64,000 nt of DNA, taken from NCBI RefSeq assembly GCF_947492645.1, contig NZ_CANLMZ010000017.1, positions 25,040 through 89,039 on the forward strand. Direction: 5' to 3'. The notes under the pieces are model-generated. The model made no database searches. It saw only the letters and a list, made by a program, of their open reading frames with translations, and was not told the DNA's origin. The first letter of the stretch is position 1, and each line of letters opens with the position of its first letter. Source of the DNA: an uncultured Pontibacter sp. (GTDB taxonomy: Bacteria > Bacteroidota > Bacteroidia > Cytophagales > Hymenobacteraceae). The translations under genes were made by a program, and so were the position numbers. Shown here piece by piece: positions 26,696 through 35,484 of the stretch.

Positions 26696-27766
26696 ATGGC
26701 AGCGCCAAAATTTCAGATTCAAAAAAACTCTTTCCATGCTGAGCTAAAGCGACGGATACAAGACTATTTTCAGGAAGAAGGCATCTCAACAACAGGTAAT
26801 TATAAACTTTACATCAAGGCGATCATCTTAACGGTGGGCCTGCTAGCTATTTATACCCATGTGGTTTTCTTTACTCCCGAAAGCGGCTTGTTTGCCATTT
26901 TTGAATGTATGGTGCTGGGTCTGATAACCGCTGGCATTGGCTTCAACATAGTGCATGATGGCTCTCACGGCAGCTTTAGCAAGATTAAGAAGCTTAATGA
27001 AATGGCAGGCTTGTTCCTGAACCTGCTTGGCGCAAACGAGTTTATGTGGAACACAAAGCATAATGTGATTCATCATGCATACACCAATATTGACGGGGTA
27101 GACGATGACCTGGATGCTGGCCCTTTGCTTAGACTTTGCGAAACTCAGAAGTTGCGTAAAATACACCGTTTCCAGCATTTCTACTTTTGGGCGGCCTATT
27201 CCATGCTATTTTTTTACTGGGCATTTTTCTCAGATTACCAGAAGTACTTTACAAAGAAAGTAGGTACAATGCCACTTAAAAAGATGAAGGTTTCAGACCA
27301 CCTTAGCTTCTGGATATTTAAAGCGGTTCACCTTATTTTCTTTGCGGTGCTGCCAATTTATACTGTTGGCTTTCTGCCTTGGCTCCTGGGCTTCTTTGCT
27401 TATGGTTTAGTTGTTGGTTTTGTAATGAGCATTGTGTTCCAGTTAGCACATACCGTCCGCGAAACGCATTTCCCGGTAGCCTCTGTAACTACAAATAAAA
27501 TGGAGGATGAGTGGGCGATTCATCAGCTTAAAACTACGGCCAATTTTGCCACAAATAATAAGCTGGTAACGTGGTTTTCAGGAGGTTTAAACTTCCAGGT
27601 GGAGCATCACCTTTTTCCTAAGATATCGCATGTGCATTACCCGGCTTTAAGTAAAATTGTGGCCCAGGCTTGTGCCGACTTTAATATTCCTTATCACAAC
27701 ATACCTAAAATGCGCATGGCTGTTGTATCGCACGTATCGCATCTAAAGCAGCTTTCTAAAGCTTAG
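26696..27766 (+). CDS. Membrane fatty acid desaturase (acyl-CoA/acyl-lipid type)
   Basis: The 356-residue di-iron desaturase has three His boxes: HDGSH (87-91), HNVIHH (122-127) and QVEHHLFP near residue 300. Four membrane helices lie between them. The QxxHH form of the third box is that of front-end or linoleoyl-CoA desaturase-like enzymes. Unlike those, it has no N-terminal cytochrome b5 domain. It introduces a double bond into membrane acyl chains. It is a single gene ending at a 62-bp palindrome. Confidence 0.92.
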   Translation: MAAPKFQIQKNSFHAELKRRIQDYFQEEGISTTGNYKLYIKAIILTVGLLAIYTHVVFFTPESGLFAIFECMVLGLITAGIGFNIVHDGSHGSFSKIKKLNEMAGLFLNLLGANEFMWNTKHNVIHHAYTNIDGVDDDLDAGPLLRLCETQKLRKIHRFQHFYFWAAYSMLFFYWAFFSDYQKYFTKKVGTMPLKKMKVSDHLSFWIFKAVHLIFFAVLPIYTVGFLPWLLGFFAYGLVVGFVMSIVFQLAHTVRETHFPVASVTTNKMEDEWAIHQLKTTANFATNNKLVTWFSGGLNFQVEHHLFPKISHVHYPALSKIVAQACADFNIPYHNIPKMRMAVVSHVSHLKQLSKA

Positions 27767-27787
27767 GGCATTGTTTATACTTTAGGC

Positions 27788-27849
27788 GGCCTGATAAAAC
27801 AGAAGAGGCGCAGCATGTACATGCTGCGCCTCTTCTGTTTTATCAGGCC
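27788..27849. terminator. 62-bp perfect palindrome acting as a convergent terminator
   Basis: Two 31-base arms are exactly complementary with no spacer (centre between 27818 and 27819). On each strand an A-rich stretch, a G+C-rich core and a T-rich stretch (CTGTTTTATC) would form a terminator hairpin. It lies between the convergent desaturase and DUF4126 genes and contains the stop codon of the latter at 27843-27845. Confidence 0.8.
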
Positions 27850-28325
27850 TTTGTAATGGCTACGCCGCTGGCAAACATCAAGGCATCTTCGATGGTGCCG
27901 CTTAGTGAGTCGGGGAGGTGCGTATACTTTTTGATAGCTTTACGGAGGTAAAAACTTGCATATGTGCCTGCAATAGCTGCCGCTGCGCCAAGCAAGGCAC
28001 CTTTAACGGTGCTGGCTTTGTTTGCTGTAAATATAGTAGCGCCTACTACTCCGCCCGATGCAGCACGTATTGCAAGAGATGGCAACAAAATTCTATCAGG
28101 TACATTGGGTATCTTATCGCTGATTAGCTCTGTTGCAGCCAATACTTTCAGGCCTGTTGCAACTGCATCAGACTGCAGGAAGTGCAATGGGCTATGCACA
28201 AGGCTCTGGCCTGGCAGCCTGCTCAACTCATCACTCAGCAGCGCCGGTGCCGACATGGCCCGCATCCCTGATACGGCCCCCATAGCCACCGCCTTCCAGA
28301 CGTAATTGTTTTGGTCGTATAGCAT
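27843..28325 (-). CDS. DUF4126-family membrane protein
   Basis: A 160-residue protein with small, Gly/Ala-rich hydrophobic segments. The N-terminal motif GAVSGMRAMSAPALLSDEL is the signature of DUF4126. Later GGVVGATIFTANKASTVKGALLGAAAAIAGTYASF fits paired short helices. Its function is unknown. The stop codon is inside the 62-bp palindrome. Confidence 0.8.
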   Translation of the reverse strand: MLYDQNNYVWKAVAMGAVSGMRAMSAPALLSDELSRLPGQSLVHSPLHFLQSDAVATGLKVLAATELISDKIPNVPDRILLPSLAIRAASGGVVGATIFTANKASTVKGALLGAAAAIAGTYASFYLRKAIKKYTHLPDSLSGTIEDALMFASGVAITKA

Positions 28326-28542
28326 AAAGTTCTTTTAGATTTTTGATGTTATACGTGTTGTAGCAGAGAAAAAGTGAATCCTTTTGAAGAGATGTGCAGG
28401 GTAATGTACCGCTCTAACCTAAAGATGCCTCATCATACTTATACTTGTAAGTAGGCATTTATACTTACTTGAAGTGTAGTTAAGATGCCATACTTGTATT
28501 GGAGAGCAAATGCAGCTGTTTACCTGAAGTGGAACTGTGTTT

Positions 28543-28588
28543 TTAAATGAAAAAGGAGCTCTTGGTGAGGAGCTCCTTTTTCATTTAA
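28543..28588. terminator. Terminator after the acyl-carrier-like gene
   Basis: Perfect 19-base arms (28543-28561 and 28570-28588) surround an 8-base loop. The core AAAAAGGAGCTC/GAGCTCCTTTTT gives T runs on both strands. It begins 9 bases beyond the stop codon of the acyl-carrier-like gene. Confidence 0.88.
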
Positions 28589-28596
28589 GGTGTAAA

Positions 28597-28857
28597 TTAG
28601 TTGTCTCGGTACAAACTATAGTTATAAATATAGTCTACAAAATCATCAACAGAATAAACAGGCACATCATCCGGAATGGTGAGTTTATACTTCTTTTCGA
28701 GTTTAAGTATAATTTCCACTACATCCAGTATATCAAAGCCTAGCTCAGTTAAATCGTTAACTGACACCAGCCGTTGTGGCGTGATTTTCTTGAATGAACT
28801 TATGATTTTAACTACTTCCTGGCGAATAGCCTGCGAAGTTAGATTTAAGGTACTCAT
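28597..28857 (-). CDS. Acyl-carrier-protein-like protein lacking the phosphopantetheine serine
   Basis: An 86-residue protein with the four-helix ACP pattern. The ATG at 28857 was chosen because it gives a normal ACP length and follows a -7-like element; a longer frame starting at 28941 looks non-coding. The region that should read DSL is ELGFDILDVVEIILKLEKKY, with Ile43 (codon ATA at 28729-28731) in place of the serine that carries phosphopantetheine. It therefore cannot be a standard holo-ACP. It could be a regulatory or structural paralogue, or a degenerate gene. It is a single gene with its own terminator. Confidence 0.8.
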   Translation of the reverse strand: MSTLNLTSQAIRQEVVKIISSFKKITPQRLVSVNDLTELGFDILDVVEIILKLEKKYKLTIPDDVPVYSVDDFVDYIYNYSLYRDN

Positions 28858-28862
28858 AACAT

Positions 28863-28894
28863 AAAAGGTAAATGTTGATTCAGACTCAATGCAA
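28863..28894 (-). promoter_or_regulatory. Possible promoter of the acyl-carrier-like gene
   Basis: The minus strand shows TTGC (28891-28894), 20 bases, then TACCTTTT (28863-28870), one mismatch from TAnnTTTG. The -7 box is only 5 bases from the ATG, so the transcript would be nearly leaderless. Confidence 0.35.
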
Positions 28895-28982
28895 CTAGCC
28901 TCTCGTAAGTGCAATATCCTGCGTAAAAGGGTCCTGTGCATCTTAAGAATGTACAGGACCCTAATACATCAGGAAGTTTAGA

Positions 28983-31900
28983 TTAATGCACTAACTCGTG
29001 TGCCATTTTCTTTTGCTCTAGCTCAGCAGTTTCACGCTCAAGCTCTTCAAGTGTCTTATCTTCCAGTTCGATCACAGTTTTCTTGTCTAAGCCAAACTTA
29101 GCCAGGATTCTGTCGAAGCCATAGTAGATAATCGGAACCACAATCAGCGTCAGGAACATAGAAGAACTCAAACCACCGATCAAAGCCCAGGCCAGGCCAT
29201 TTTTAGTAGCGGCTACCGAACCGCCTGCTAAGGCAATCGGTAACATACCTATAACCATTGCCAGCGTCGTCATCAGGATAGGGCGGAAGCGTATTCTAAC
29301 TGCTTCAATCAATGCTTCTTTTACTTCCACGCCTTCATCCTTCAGCTTGTTTGTAAAGTCAACCACCATAATCGCGTTCTTTGCCACAAGACCAATCATC
29401 ATGATGATACCCAATATCGAGAAGATACTCAGCGACTGGGCGGCTAGCGCCAGGGCAAGCAGGGCACCAATGATTGCCAATGGTATAGAGAACAATACAA
29501 CCAGCGGATACACGTAAGAGTCGTACAGGGCCACCATGATCAGGTACACGAAGATAATAGAGGCAAGCAAGGCAATACCCAACGTACCGAAACCTTCGCT
29601 CTGGTTTTTCATGTCGCCACCAAACTCGTAGTTTACGCCTTTTGGCACTTCAATCTCATCCAGTTTTGCCTGAATATCGGCACCAATCGAACCAGACGGA
29701 CGGCCAATGACCTGTGAGTTCACGTTTACCGAAGTTACACGGTTGTAACGCTCCAGCTGCGACGGACCCGTAGACTGACGGATGTCAGCGAACTGTGCCA
29801 GGCGAACGATCTGACCTTTGTTGTTTACAAAAGATAAGTTACCAATGTCGTTCACGCTGCGGCGGTCAAACTCATCCAGGCGGATGTTGATGTCGTAGTC
29901 TTCGGTGCCGGAACGGAAGGTTACATCAGAGTTACCACTAAAAGCCAACTGCATACTTGCACCCACACTCTCCAGCGACAGGCCAACATTTGCCATTTTA
30001 TCGCGGTCCACTACTACTTCAATTTCCGGGTTACCACCTTCTACAGATGTTTCCACGTCTACGGTACCTTCTACATTCTCGGTAATCTGCATAACCTGCT
30101 GCGAGAAAGCCATTACAGAATCCAGGTTCGAGCCTGAGATAATGATCTGAATAGGAGCCTGCGAGTTACCCACCAAACCAACTGGCACCGGCGTTACTTC
30201 CACATCCGGAATTCTGCTTTCGATATCCGCTTTTGCCTGGCGGCTAAACTGGTTTGTACTAAATGTACGCTCTTTTACATCTACCAGCGTTACCGAAACG
30301 TCAGCCTTGTAAGCCGTGTTCTGGCCGGCCTGCGCCGATGTGGTAGTACCAACTGTGGTAAACACTTTTTCCACTTCAGGAATCGACTCCAGGTATTCTT
30401 CTACCTGGCGCGTTGCAAAGTTTGTCTGTTCAACAGTAGCGTTCTTTGGTAACTCTAACTGTAAGCTTACTTCACCACGGTCGCCGGCAGGTATAAATTC
30501 TGAGCCTATAAAGCCGAACGGCACCAGGGCAAACGAAGCAAACAGCATGAGTATAGTTACTGCCAGCGTAATGAACTTGTGGTTAAATGCCCACTTCAAC
30601 GCAGCTGTAAAGCCGTCGATAATTCTATCCAGTAAACGCTCGAAAGAAAGTATAAAGCGCCCGAAAATGTTCTTGTCAGAGATGTGCTCTAGTCTTGAGA
30701 AACGGCTGGCAAGTAACGGGATCAGGGTAAAAGCAACGAACAAGGAAATCATCGTTGATACCGCAACTACTACGGCAAACTGGCGCAGGATATCCGAAAC
30801 CAGACCTGTAGAAAGCGCAATCGGTATAAACACTACTGTAATTACCAGCGTGATCGAAGTTACAGTTGCCATAATCTCACGGATACCATCGTAAGCAGCC
30901 TGTGCAGGCTTTTTACCCATTTCCATGTGGCGGTGAATGTTCTCAATTACCACAATGGCATCATCCACCAGAATACCAACCACCAGCGAAAGTGCCAGCA
31001 GCGACATCAGGTTAAGCGAGTAACCAAACAGGTACATGAAAATAAAGGTCGCTACCAACGATGCTGGAATTGAGATCATTACAATTACCGCATTCCGGAA
31101 CGAGTGCAGGAACAGCAACATCACAACAGCAACCAGTATTACCGCGATCATCAGGTCATGAAGTACTGAGTCGGCAGCTTCCAGGGTAAAGTCAGAAGAG
31201 TCGTTGGCGATGTTGAATTTCAGGCCTTCGGCAGCGTACGTTTTCTCTAAATCAGCAAGCGCTTCCTTCGTTAAACGGCTTACTTCCACGGCGTTGGCAT
31301 CCGACTGTTTTTGTATCGTTATACCTACTGAAGGGCTACCGTTGATACGGTTCATTACTTCGATATCCTTTTGGGTATCCTGCACTTCTGCCACATCCGA
31401 CAGGCGTACAATACCGCTGGCATCTTCACGGATGATCAGGTTATTAAGCTGCTCAAGCGATTGGAACTTACCAGCCAGACGTATCTGAGTCTGTCCGCTT
31501 TCCTGCTTTATCTTACCGGTCGGGAAATCAAGGTTTGAGTTGCGTATCTTCTGCTGTACCTGTAGTATAGACAGGTTATACGCCTCTAGTTTGTTAGCAT
31601 CAATGTTTACTTTGATCTCACGCTCCTGGCCACCCAACACTTTAATGGCAGCCATACCCTGAATTCGGGAAAGCTCCGGCTTGATCTTCTTGTCGATCAG
31701 GTCATAAAATTCTGTTGCAGACATGTTGGCCGTAGCACCCATTTTGATGATAGGCAAGTCGTCGAGGTCAAACTTGTTCAGCGTTGGAGCATCCGCATCT
31801 TCGGGCAGGTTAGCCAGTATGGTGTTGATCTTACGCTGCGCATCCTGCAAGGCCAAGTCTACATCAGTACCCTGGTTAAGGTTGATCACGATCATCGAAA

Positions 31901-32162
31901 AGCTCTCCAGGGAGGTACTTTTCATCTCTTTCACGTTCTCAAGCGAAGCAAGTGCGTCTTCAATCTCCTTTGTTACAGAGTTCTCCACCTCATTTGGCGA
32001 GGCACCCGGGTAAATAGTACTAATAGTTAGCACCGGCGGGTTAAACTTAGGCAAAAGCTCGTAATTGAGCGATTGGTAGCTGACAACCCCCAAAAGTGTG
32101 AGGACGGTAAATACCACCACCACCAAGGTTGACCGCTGTATTGATAATTTGGTTATGTTCAT
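28983..32162 (-). CDS. RND efflux pump inner-membrane transporter (AcrB/HAE1 family)
   Basis: A 1059-residue proton-driven pump with twelve membrane helices in two halves and two large periplasmic loops. The proton-relay segment in TM4 reads LVVGILVDDAIVVIENIHRH. The second half has the matching IMMIGLVAKNAIMVVDF. The C-terminal tail is charged and Glu-rich (LEDKTLEELERETAELEQKK). It follows the adaptor gene after a 167-base gap, in the order tolC, adaptor, pump. Substrates are probably drugs, detergents or lipids. Confidence 0.95.
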   Translation of the reverse strand: MNITKLSIQRSTLVVVVFTVLTLLGVVSYQSLNYELLPKFNPPVLTISTIYPGASPNEVENSVTKEIEDALASLENVKEMKSTSLESFSMIVINLNQGTDVDLALQDAQRKINTILANLPEDADAPTLNKFDLDDLPIIKMGATANMSATEFYDLIDKKIKPELSRIQGMAAIKVLGGQEREIKVNIDANKLEAYNLSILQVQQKIRNSNLDFPTGKIKQESGQTQIRLAGKFQSLEQLNNLIIREDASGIVRLSDVAEVQDTQKDIEVMNRINGSPSVGITIQKQSDANAVEVSRLTKEALADLEKTYAAEGLKFNIANDSSDFTLEAADSVLHDLMIAVILVAVVMLLFLHSFRNAVIVMISIPASLVATFIFMYLFGYSLNLMSLLALSLVVGILVDDAIVVIENIHRHMEMGKKPAQAAYDGIREIMATVTSITLVITVVFIPIALSTGLVSDILRQFAVVVAVSTMISLFVAFTLIPLLASRFSRLEHISDKNIFGRFILSFERLLDRIIDGFTAALKWAFNHKFITLAVTILMLFASFALVPFGFIGSEFIPAGDRGEVSLQLELPKNATVEQTNFATRQVEEYLESIPEVEKVFTTVGTTTSAQAGQNTAYKADVSVTLVDVKERTFSTNQFSRQAKADIESRIPDVEVTPVPVGLVGNSQAPIQIIISGSNLDSVMAFSQQVMQITENVEGTVDVETSVEGGNPEIEVVVDRDKMANVGLSLESVGASMQLAFSGNSDVTFRSGTEDYDINIRLDEFDRRSVNDIGNLSFVNNKGQIVRLAQFADIRQSTGPSQLERYNRVTSVNVNSQVIGRPSGSIGADIQAKLDEIEVPKGVNYEFGGDMKNQSEGFGTLGIALLASIIFVYLIMVALYDSYVYPLVVLFSIPLAIIGALLALALAAQSLSIFSILGIIMMIGLVAKNAIMVVDFTNKLKDEGVEVKEALIEAVRIRFRPILMTTLAMVIGMLPIALAGGSVAATKNGLAWALIGGLSSSMFLTLIVVPIIYYGFDRILAKFGLDKKTVIELEDKTLEELERETAELEQKKMAHELVH

Positions 32163-32329
32163 TTTACAGTTCCTTATTTAAAAGAAGTTATTGCGTTTAC
32201 CAGTTTTAAACACACCGCCAACTTGAGCAGAGCAGTAACTGGTGGTTGCTATTGGCAGCCAGTTGCAAACTGGCACCATTCACAGCCACAAGTTGCGCTC
32301 AAGCTAAACTTGCGGCATGATTACAAAAA

Positions 32330-33385
32330 TTACTTCAGCAACGTTACTTTGATGCCTTCGCGCAGGTTGATCTGGCCGCTGCGAACAATCTGCTCTCCTG
32401 CCTGTACACCCTCCAGTATTTCTACTTTATCCTGTGTAACAGTACCTACTTTTACCTGGCGCATAGTAGCTTTTCCGTCTTTTACCACATATACACTTGG
32501 GTTCTGAATGCTACCTACAATGGCTTCGCGAGGTAACAAAAGGGCATCACGCTGGTCGGCAACCTCAAAGTAAGCGGTACCATACATACCGGCTCTCAGG
32601 TTGTTATCGCCTGCATTTTTAACTTCTACTTCTACATCAAACTTCAGGGTTGGGTCGGCTTGTGCTGCGATAGCTGTTACAGTACCTTCATATTCCTGGC
32701 CAGCTCCGGCATCAGCTTTCACCGTTACTTTATCACCTTTGTTAATCAGCAGTACTTCGTTTTCAGATGCCTTAACTTTTAGTTTCAGCTTGTCCACGTT
32801 TACGATGTCGTATAGTTTGGTACCCGTGTTCAGGTAAGAACCAACTTCAATATAGATCTCGTTGATTTCGCCGCTGATAGGGGCTGTAATGCGTGTTTTA
32901 GTTAAGCGCTGACGTGCAGCTACCAACTGTGCCTGCGTAGACTTGGCAGCAAGACGCGCATCTTCCAGCTGGCGCTGTGTAATCGCATCGCCGGCAGCAA
33001 GGTTTTCAAAACGCTCCAGGTCTCTTTTTGCTTTCTCAGCGTTCGTTTGTGCGGTGGCAAGGTCAGCAGCCATTGTGTTGCTTTCTACCTGCACCAATAC
33101 TTCACCGGCTCTTACTTTATCGCCTTTGCGCTTTGACACACTCTTTATCTGGCCTGTAGTTTCTGACAGAAGTGTTAAGGATTGAATAGGGGCGAAGTTA
33201 CCCTGCGCCGTAAATGATTTGTCGAGCTTCTCAGTTTTAAGCTCTGTTACCGCAACCGGAATTGCATCGCTTTTAATATCTGCAACTGCTGCGTTGGCGG
33301 CCATATCTTCTTTATTGCTCATTAGCTTAAAGCCAATAGCAGCCAGAACAACAAGTACAACTACGATATAAATTACCTTCTTCAT
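32330..33385 (-). CDS. RND efflux periplasmic adaptor
   Basis: A 351-residue membrane fusion protein with one N-terminal anchor (about 4-22) and a short coiled coil (about 105-160) between lipoyl halves (QIKSVSKRKGDKVRAGEVLVQV and LTKTRITAPISGEINEIYI). The following barrel and membrane-proximal domains end VRSGQINLREGIKVTLLK. It joins the AcrB-type pump to the TolC-type channel encoded on either side. It starts 21 bases after the stop of the channel gene. Confidence 0.93.
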   Translation of the reverse strand: MKKVIYIVVVLVVLAAIGFKLMSNKEDMAANAAVADIKSDAIPVAVTELKTEKLDKSFTAQGNFAPIQSLTLLSETTGQIKSVSKRKGDKVRAGEVLVQVESNTMAADLATAQTNAEKAKRDLERFENLAAGDAITQRQLEDARLAAKSTQAQLVAARQRLTKTRITAPISGEINEIYIEVGSYLNTGTKLYDIVNVDKLKLKVKASENEVLLINKGDKVTVKADAGAGQEYEGTVTAIAAQADPTLKFDVEVEVKNAGDNNLRAGMYGTAYFEVADQRDALLLPREAIVGSIQNPSVYVVKDGKATMRQVKVGTVTQDKVEILEGVQAGEQIVRSGQINLREGIKVTLLK

Positions 33386-33406
33386 GTTAGTTTTTGAATG
33401 TATGTC

Positions 33407-34762
33407 TTAGTTAGATAATGATTCTAGGTTTCCCTTTGCTTTCAGATAACTTAACTGGGCTATCTGGTATTTAAGTCTTTCGTTATTCAGGTTTGTCTGG
33501 GCTTCGCGAAGGGCAGTTTCTGCATTTAATAAATCGCTAAGCGGTGCCAGCGCCTCTTTGTATAGTTGGTTTGTCGTATCGTACACTTCCTGGGCCAGCT
33601 TTACGTTGCGCTCCTGGGCTGCTATGTTGTTCTGGCTGTTGCCCAACTGGCTCAGGGCATTGCTCAGCTCCACCTGGGTGTTTTTATTGTACTGCTGTAT
33701 ATCCAGGTCCATTTTCTTCAGCTCTATCTGGCGTTGCTGCACCTGAGATTTTTTGCGCAAACCATCAAAGATTGGAATGTTCAGCTGCACGCCTACCTGA
33801 GAGTTAGGAAACCACATGGCGTCTGAGTTGCCGATCATGCGGCCATCGTACTGCGACTGGTAGTTATAGTTACCAAAGGCAGACAGCGACGGGTAGTAAC
33901 CTGATTTGATGTTCTCTATCTCAAGTGCCTTTAACTCTTGCTGCTTGTTAAGGATCTTAAACTCGGCACGCTCAGTAGCTTCCTCGTTTATTCCGGCCAT
34001 CGTTGGCTGCTCATCCAGTAGCTGGTCTTCTGCAGTACCTGATAAAGCGATCTGCTCTTCCAGGGGCATGCCTATGAAGAACTTAAGTACATTTAGTTGC
34101 TGCACATAAGCTGCCTCCAAGTTCTGTTTCTGGTTCTCGAGGTTGATCTTGTTTACCTTGATGCGGTTTACATCTACCTTCTTAACCAGGTCGTTCTTAT
34201 ATTGTAGTGTCAGGATCTTTTCCAGCTGGGTTAGCATATCCAGGTTGGCGTTGAGGCTGTTAAACTGCTCCTTTGTCTGCAACACCTGGTAATATGCGCT
34301 TCCCACGTTGTAGATCACGTCTTCAGTAGCCATTTCTTTACGGATACGGTACAGGTCTTCGGCACTTTTAGCGGCTTTTAACCCCACAAAGTATGATTTA
34401 CTGAACAGCAGCTGCGTTACAGATAAACCCGCCTGTACTGTATTGTCTGTACCCATAGGTTTGATAAGCGGGCCAGTACCTTCGGGATTAAAGTCGGCAG
34501 GAAGCGCGATCATAGATTTTTCAATCGTTCTTACAGCTGAGCCCTTCACATCCACCTGCGGCAAACCTGCGCTGCGGGCTTCGTTAATCTGGTATCTGGA
34601 ACCAAGTTCGTCGTAAGTGGCCTTCTTTATGTTCTCGTTGTTTTCGAGTGCGTAATTAACAGCCTGTTGCAAGTTCATTTCCTTCACCTCAGCCTGTTTC
34701 TGTGCAAAGGCAGGAGTCATGCAGAATAGTGCTAATCCTACTAATAAGTGTTTGGTATTCAC
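33407..34762 (-). CDS. TolC-family outer membrane channel of the RND pump
   Basis: A 451-residue outer membrane protein with a signal peptide (cleavage near TPAFAQ). The two TolC repeats are evident (MNLQQAVNYALENNENIKKA and IPIFDGLRKKSQVQQRQIELKK). The start is a GTG at 34762, which gives an ideal signal peptide. Just upstream, at 34798-34815, lies an 18-base palindrome like the one before the marR-type gene, so this operon is probably repressed by that regulator. Confidence 0.92.
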   Translation of the reverse strand: MNTKHLLVGLALFCMTPAFAQKQAEVKEMNLQQAVNYALENNENIKKATYDELGSRYQINEARSAGLPQVDVKGSAVRTIEKSMIALPADFNPEGTGPLIKPMGTDNTVQAGLSVTQLLFSKSYFVGLKAAKSAEDLYRIRKEMATEDVIYNVGSAYYQVLQTKEQFNSLNANLDMLTQLEKILTLQYKNDLVKKVDVNRIKVNKINLENQKQNLEAAYVQQLNVLKFFIGMPLEEQIALSGTAEDQLLDEQPTMAGINEEATERAEFKILNKQQELKALEIENIKSGYYPSLSAFGNYNYQSQYDGRMIGNSDAMWFPNSQVGVQLNIPIFDGLRKKSQVQQRQIELKKMDLDIQQYNKNTQVELSNALSQLGNSQNNIAAQERNVKLAQEVYDTTNQLYKEALAPLSDLLNAETALREAQTNLNNERLKYQIAQLSYLKAKGNLESLSN

Positions 34763-34797
34763 GTTTATAGTTCTTTTTGTTTAGTTGTTACTATTTA

Positions 34798-34815
34798 GTT
34801 CTGAAATTAGAGAAC
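34798..34815. promoter_or_regulatory. Candidate MarR/GbsR operator before the RND operon
   Basis: GTTCTGAAATTAGAGAAC is an imperfect 18-base palindrome with GTTCT/AGAAC arms around AATT. It is the same design as the site at 35353-35370 and lies 36 bases before the channel start codon. Confidence 0.6.
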
Positions 34816-34833
34816 CAAACAAATGAAAAAAAA

Positions 34834-35295
34834 TTACTTTCTGGTATTCTCCCAACGATCGAGTAGCTTTGGCAACTCTGCGTGCAAGTACTTAAGGAAA
34901 TCTGCCACCTCTAATATATTCTGGTTGTATTCGGGTGTCTTGGATGTTCGCTCAGCTACAACTTCCTGAAGGATATCCGCAAAATCCGTAATTGAGTCTA
35001 TCTCTTTTGTAACCAGTTCGCGCCATCTGTTCAACTTTAACCGGAAGTAACGTTTACGGTCGCCGCTAAAGGTGATGTAATCGAGGCGATTTAGTTGCTG
35101 GAGCATGTTAAGGGCATTGCTCGTAGCACTTTTGCTGATACAAAGCACCTCTCTGATTTCATCAAAAGTAAGCTCAGGCTTATCGGCCACATAAAGTAAA
35201 CCGACAATGCGGCCAGCAACTGGCTGCATCCCTGTCCTCTCTTGCATAATGCCTATTTTCTCAATCAGAGCCTTTTGTTTTTCTGATAATATCAT
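34834..35295 (-). CDS. MarR/GbsR-family transcriptional regulator
   Basis: A 153-residue DNA-binding protein with a winged helix: LTFDEIREVLCISKSATSNALNMLQQLNRLDYITFSGDRKRYF gives the recognition helix and wing. A C-terminal helical dimerisation part follows. It lies 71 bases upstream of the RND efflux operon on the same strand. Related palindromes flank both promoters, which implies autorepression and repression of the pump. The inducing ligand is unknown. Confidence 0.88.
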   Translation of the reverse strand: MILSEKQKALIEKIGIMQERTGMQPVAGRIVGLLYVADKPELTFDEIREVLCISKSATSNALNMLQQLNRLDYITFSGDRKRYFRLKLNRWRELVTKEIDSITDFADILQEVVAERTSKTPEYNQNILEVADFLKYLHAELPKLLDRWENTRK

Positions 35296-35308
35296 TTCTT
35301 GCTTTTAA

Positions 35309-35324
35309 GTTCTATGATAAGAAC
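35309..35324. promoter_or_regulatory. Operator-like palindrome downstream of the marR-type promoter
   Basis: GTTCTATGATAAGAAC has GTTCT/AGAAC arms with a 6-base spacer. It lies between the -7 box and the start codon, where a bound repressor would block transcription. Confidence 0.5.
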
Positions 35325-35328
35325 AATG

Positions 35329-35359
35329 CAAAAGTATGTATTAGTTCTCTTAGTTCAAA
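35329..35359 (-). promoter_or_regulatory. Promoter of the MarR/GbsR-family gene
   Basis: The minus strand has TTTG (35356-35359), a 19-base spacer and TACTTTTG (35329-35336), a full match to the Bacteroidetes consensus. The -33 box is embedded in the palindrome at 35353-35370. Confidence 0.75.
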
Positions 35360-35370
35360 ATTTACAGAAC
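35353..35370. promoter_or_regulatory. Candidate MarR/GbsR operator overlapping the -33 box
   Basis: GTTCAAAATTTACAGAAC repeats the 18-base GTTCn-(AATT core)-AGAAC layout of the site before the efflux operon. An additional GTTCT half-site lies at 35344-35348. Confidence 0.6.
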
Positions 35371-35484
35371 TAAATTATTTTCTTTTAATTTAGTGCAAAT
35401 GTAGAGGTAATAAGTTAATTGGAAAAGCTTCCTGTTAATCTAGAACAATATGTGGGTTAACTGCTTTATATGCAACTAATTGTG

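Noticed and set aside
28858..28941. N-terminal extension of the acyl-carrier-like gene
   Set aside because: It would add 28 residues outside the normal ACP length and run through the candidate promoter.
32258..32274. Hairpin GCCAGTT-GCA-AACTGGC between the RND adaptor and pump genes
   Set aside because: It has only 7-base arms with no T run, and the genes are clearly one operon, so I see no firm function.
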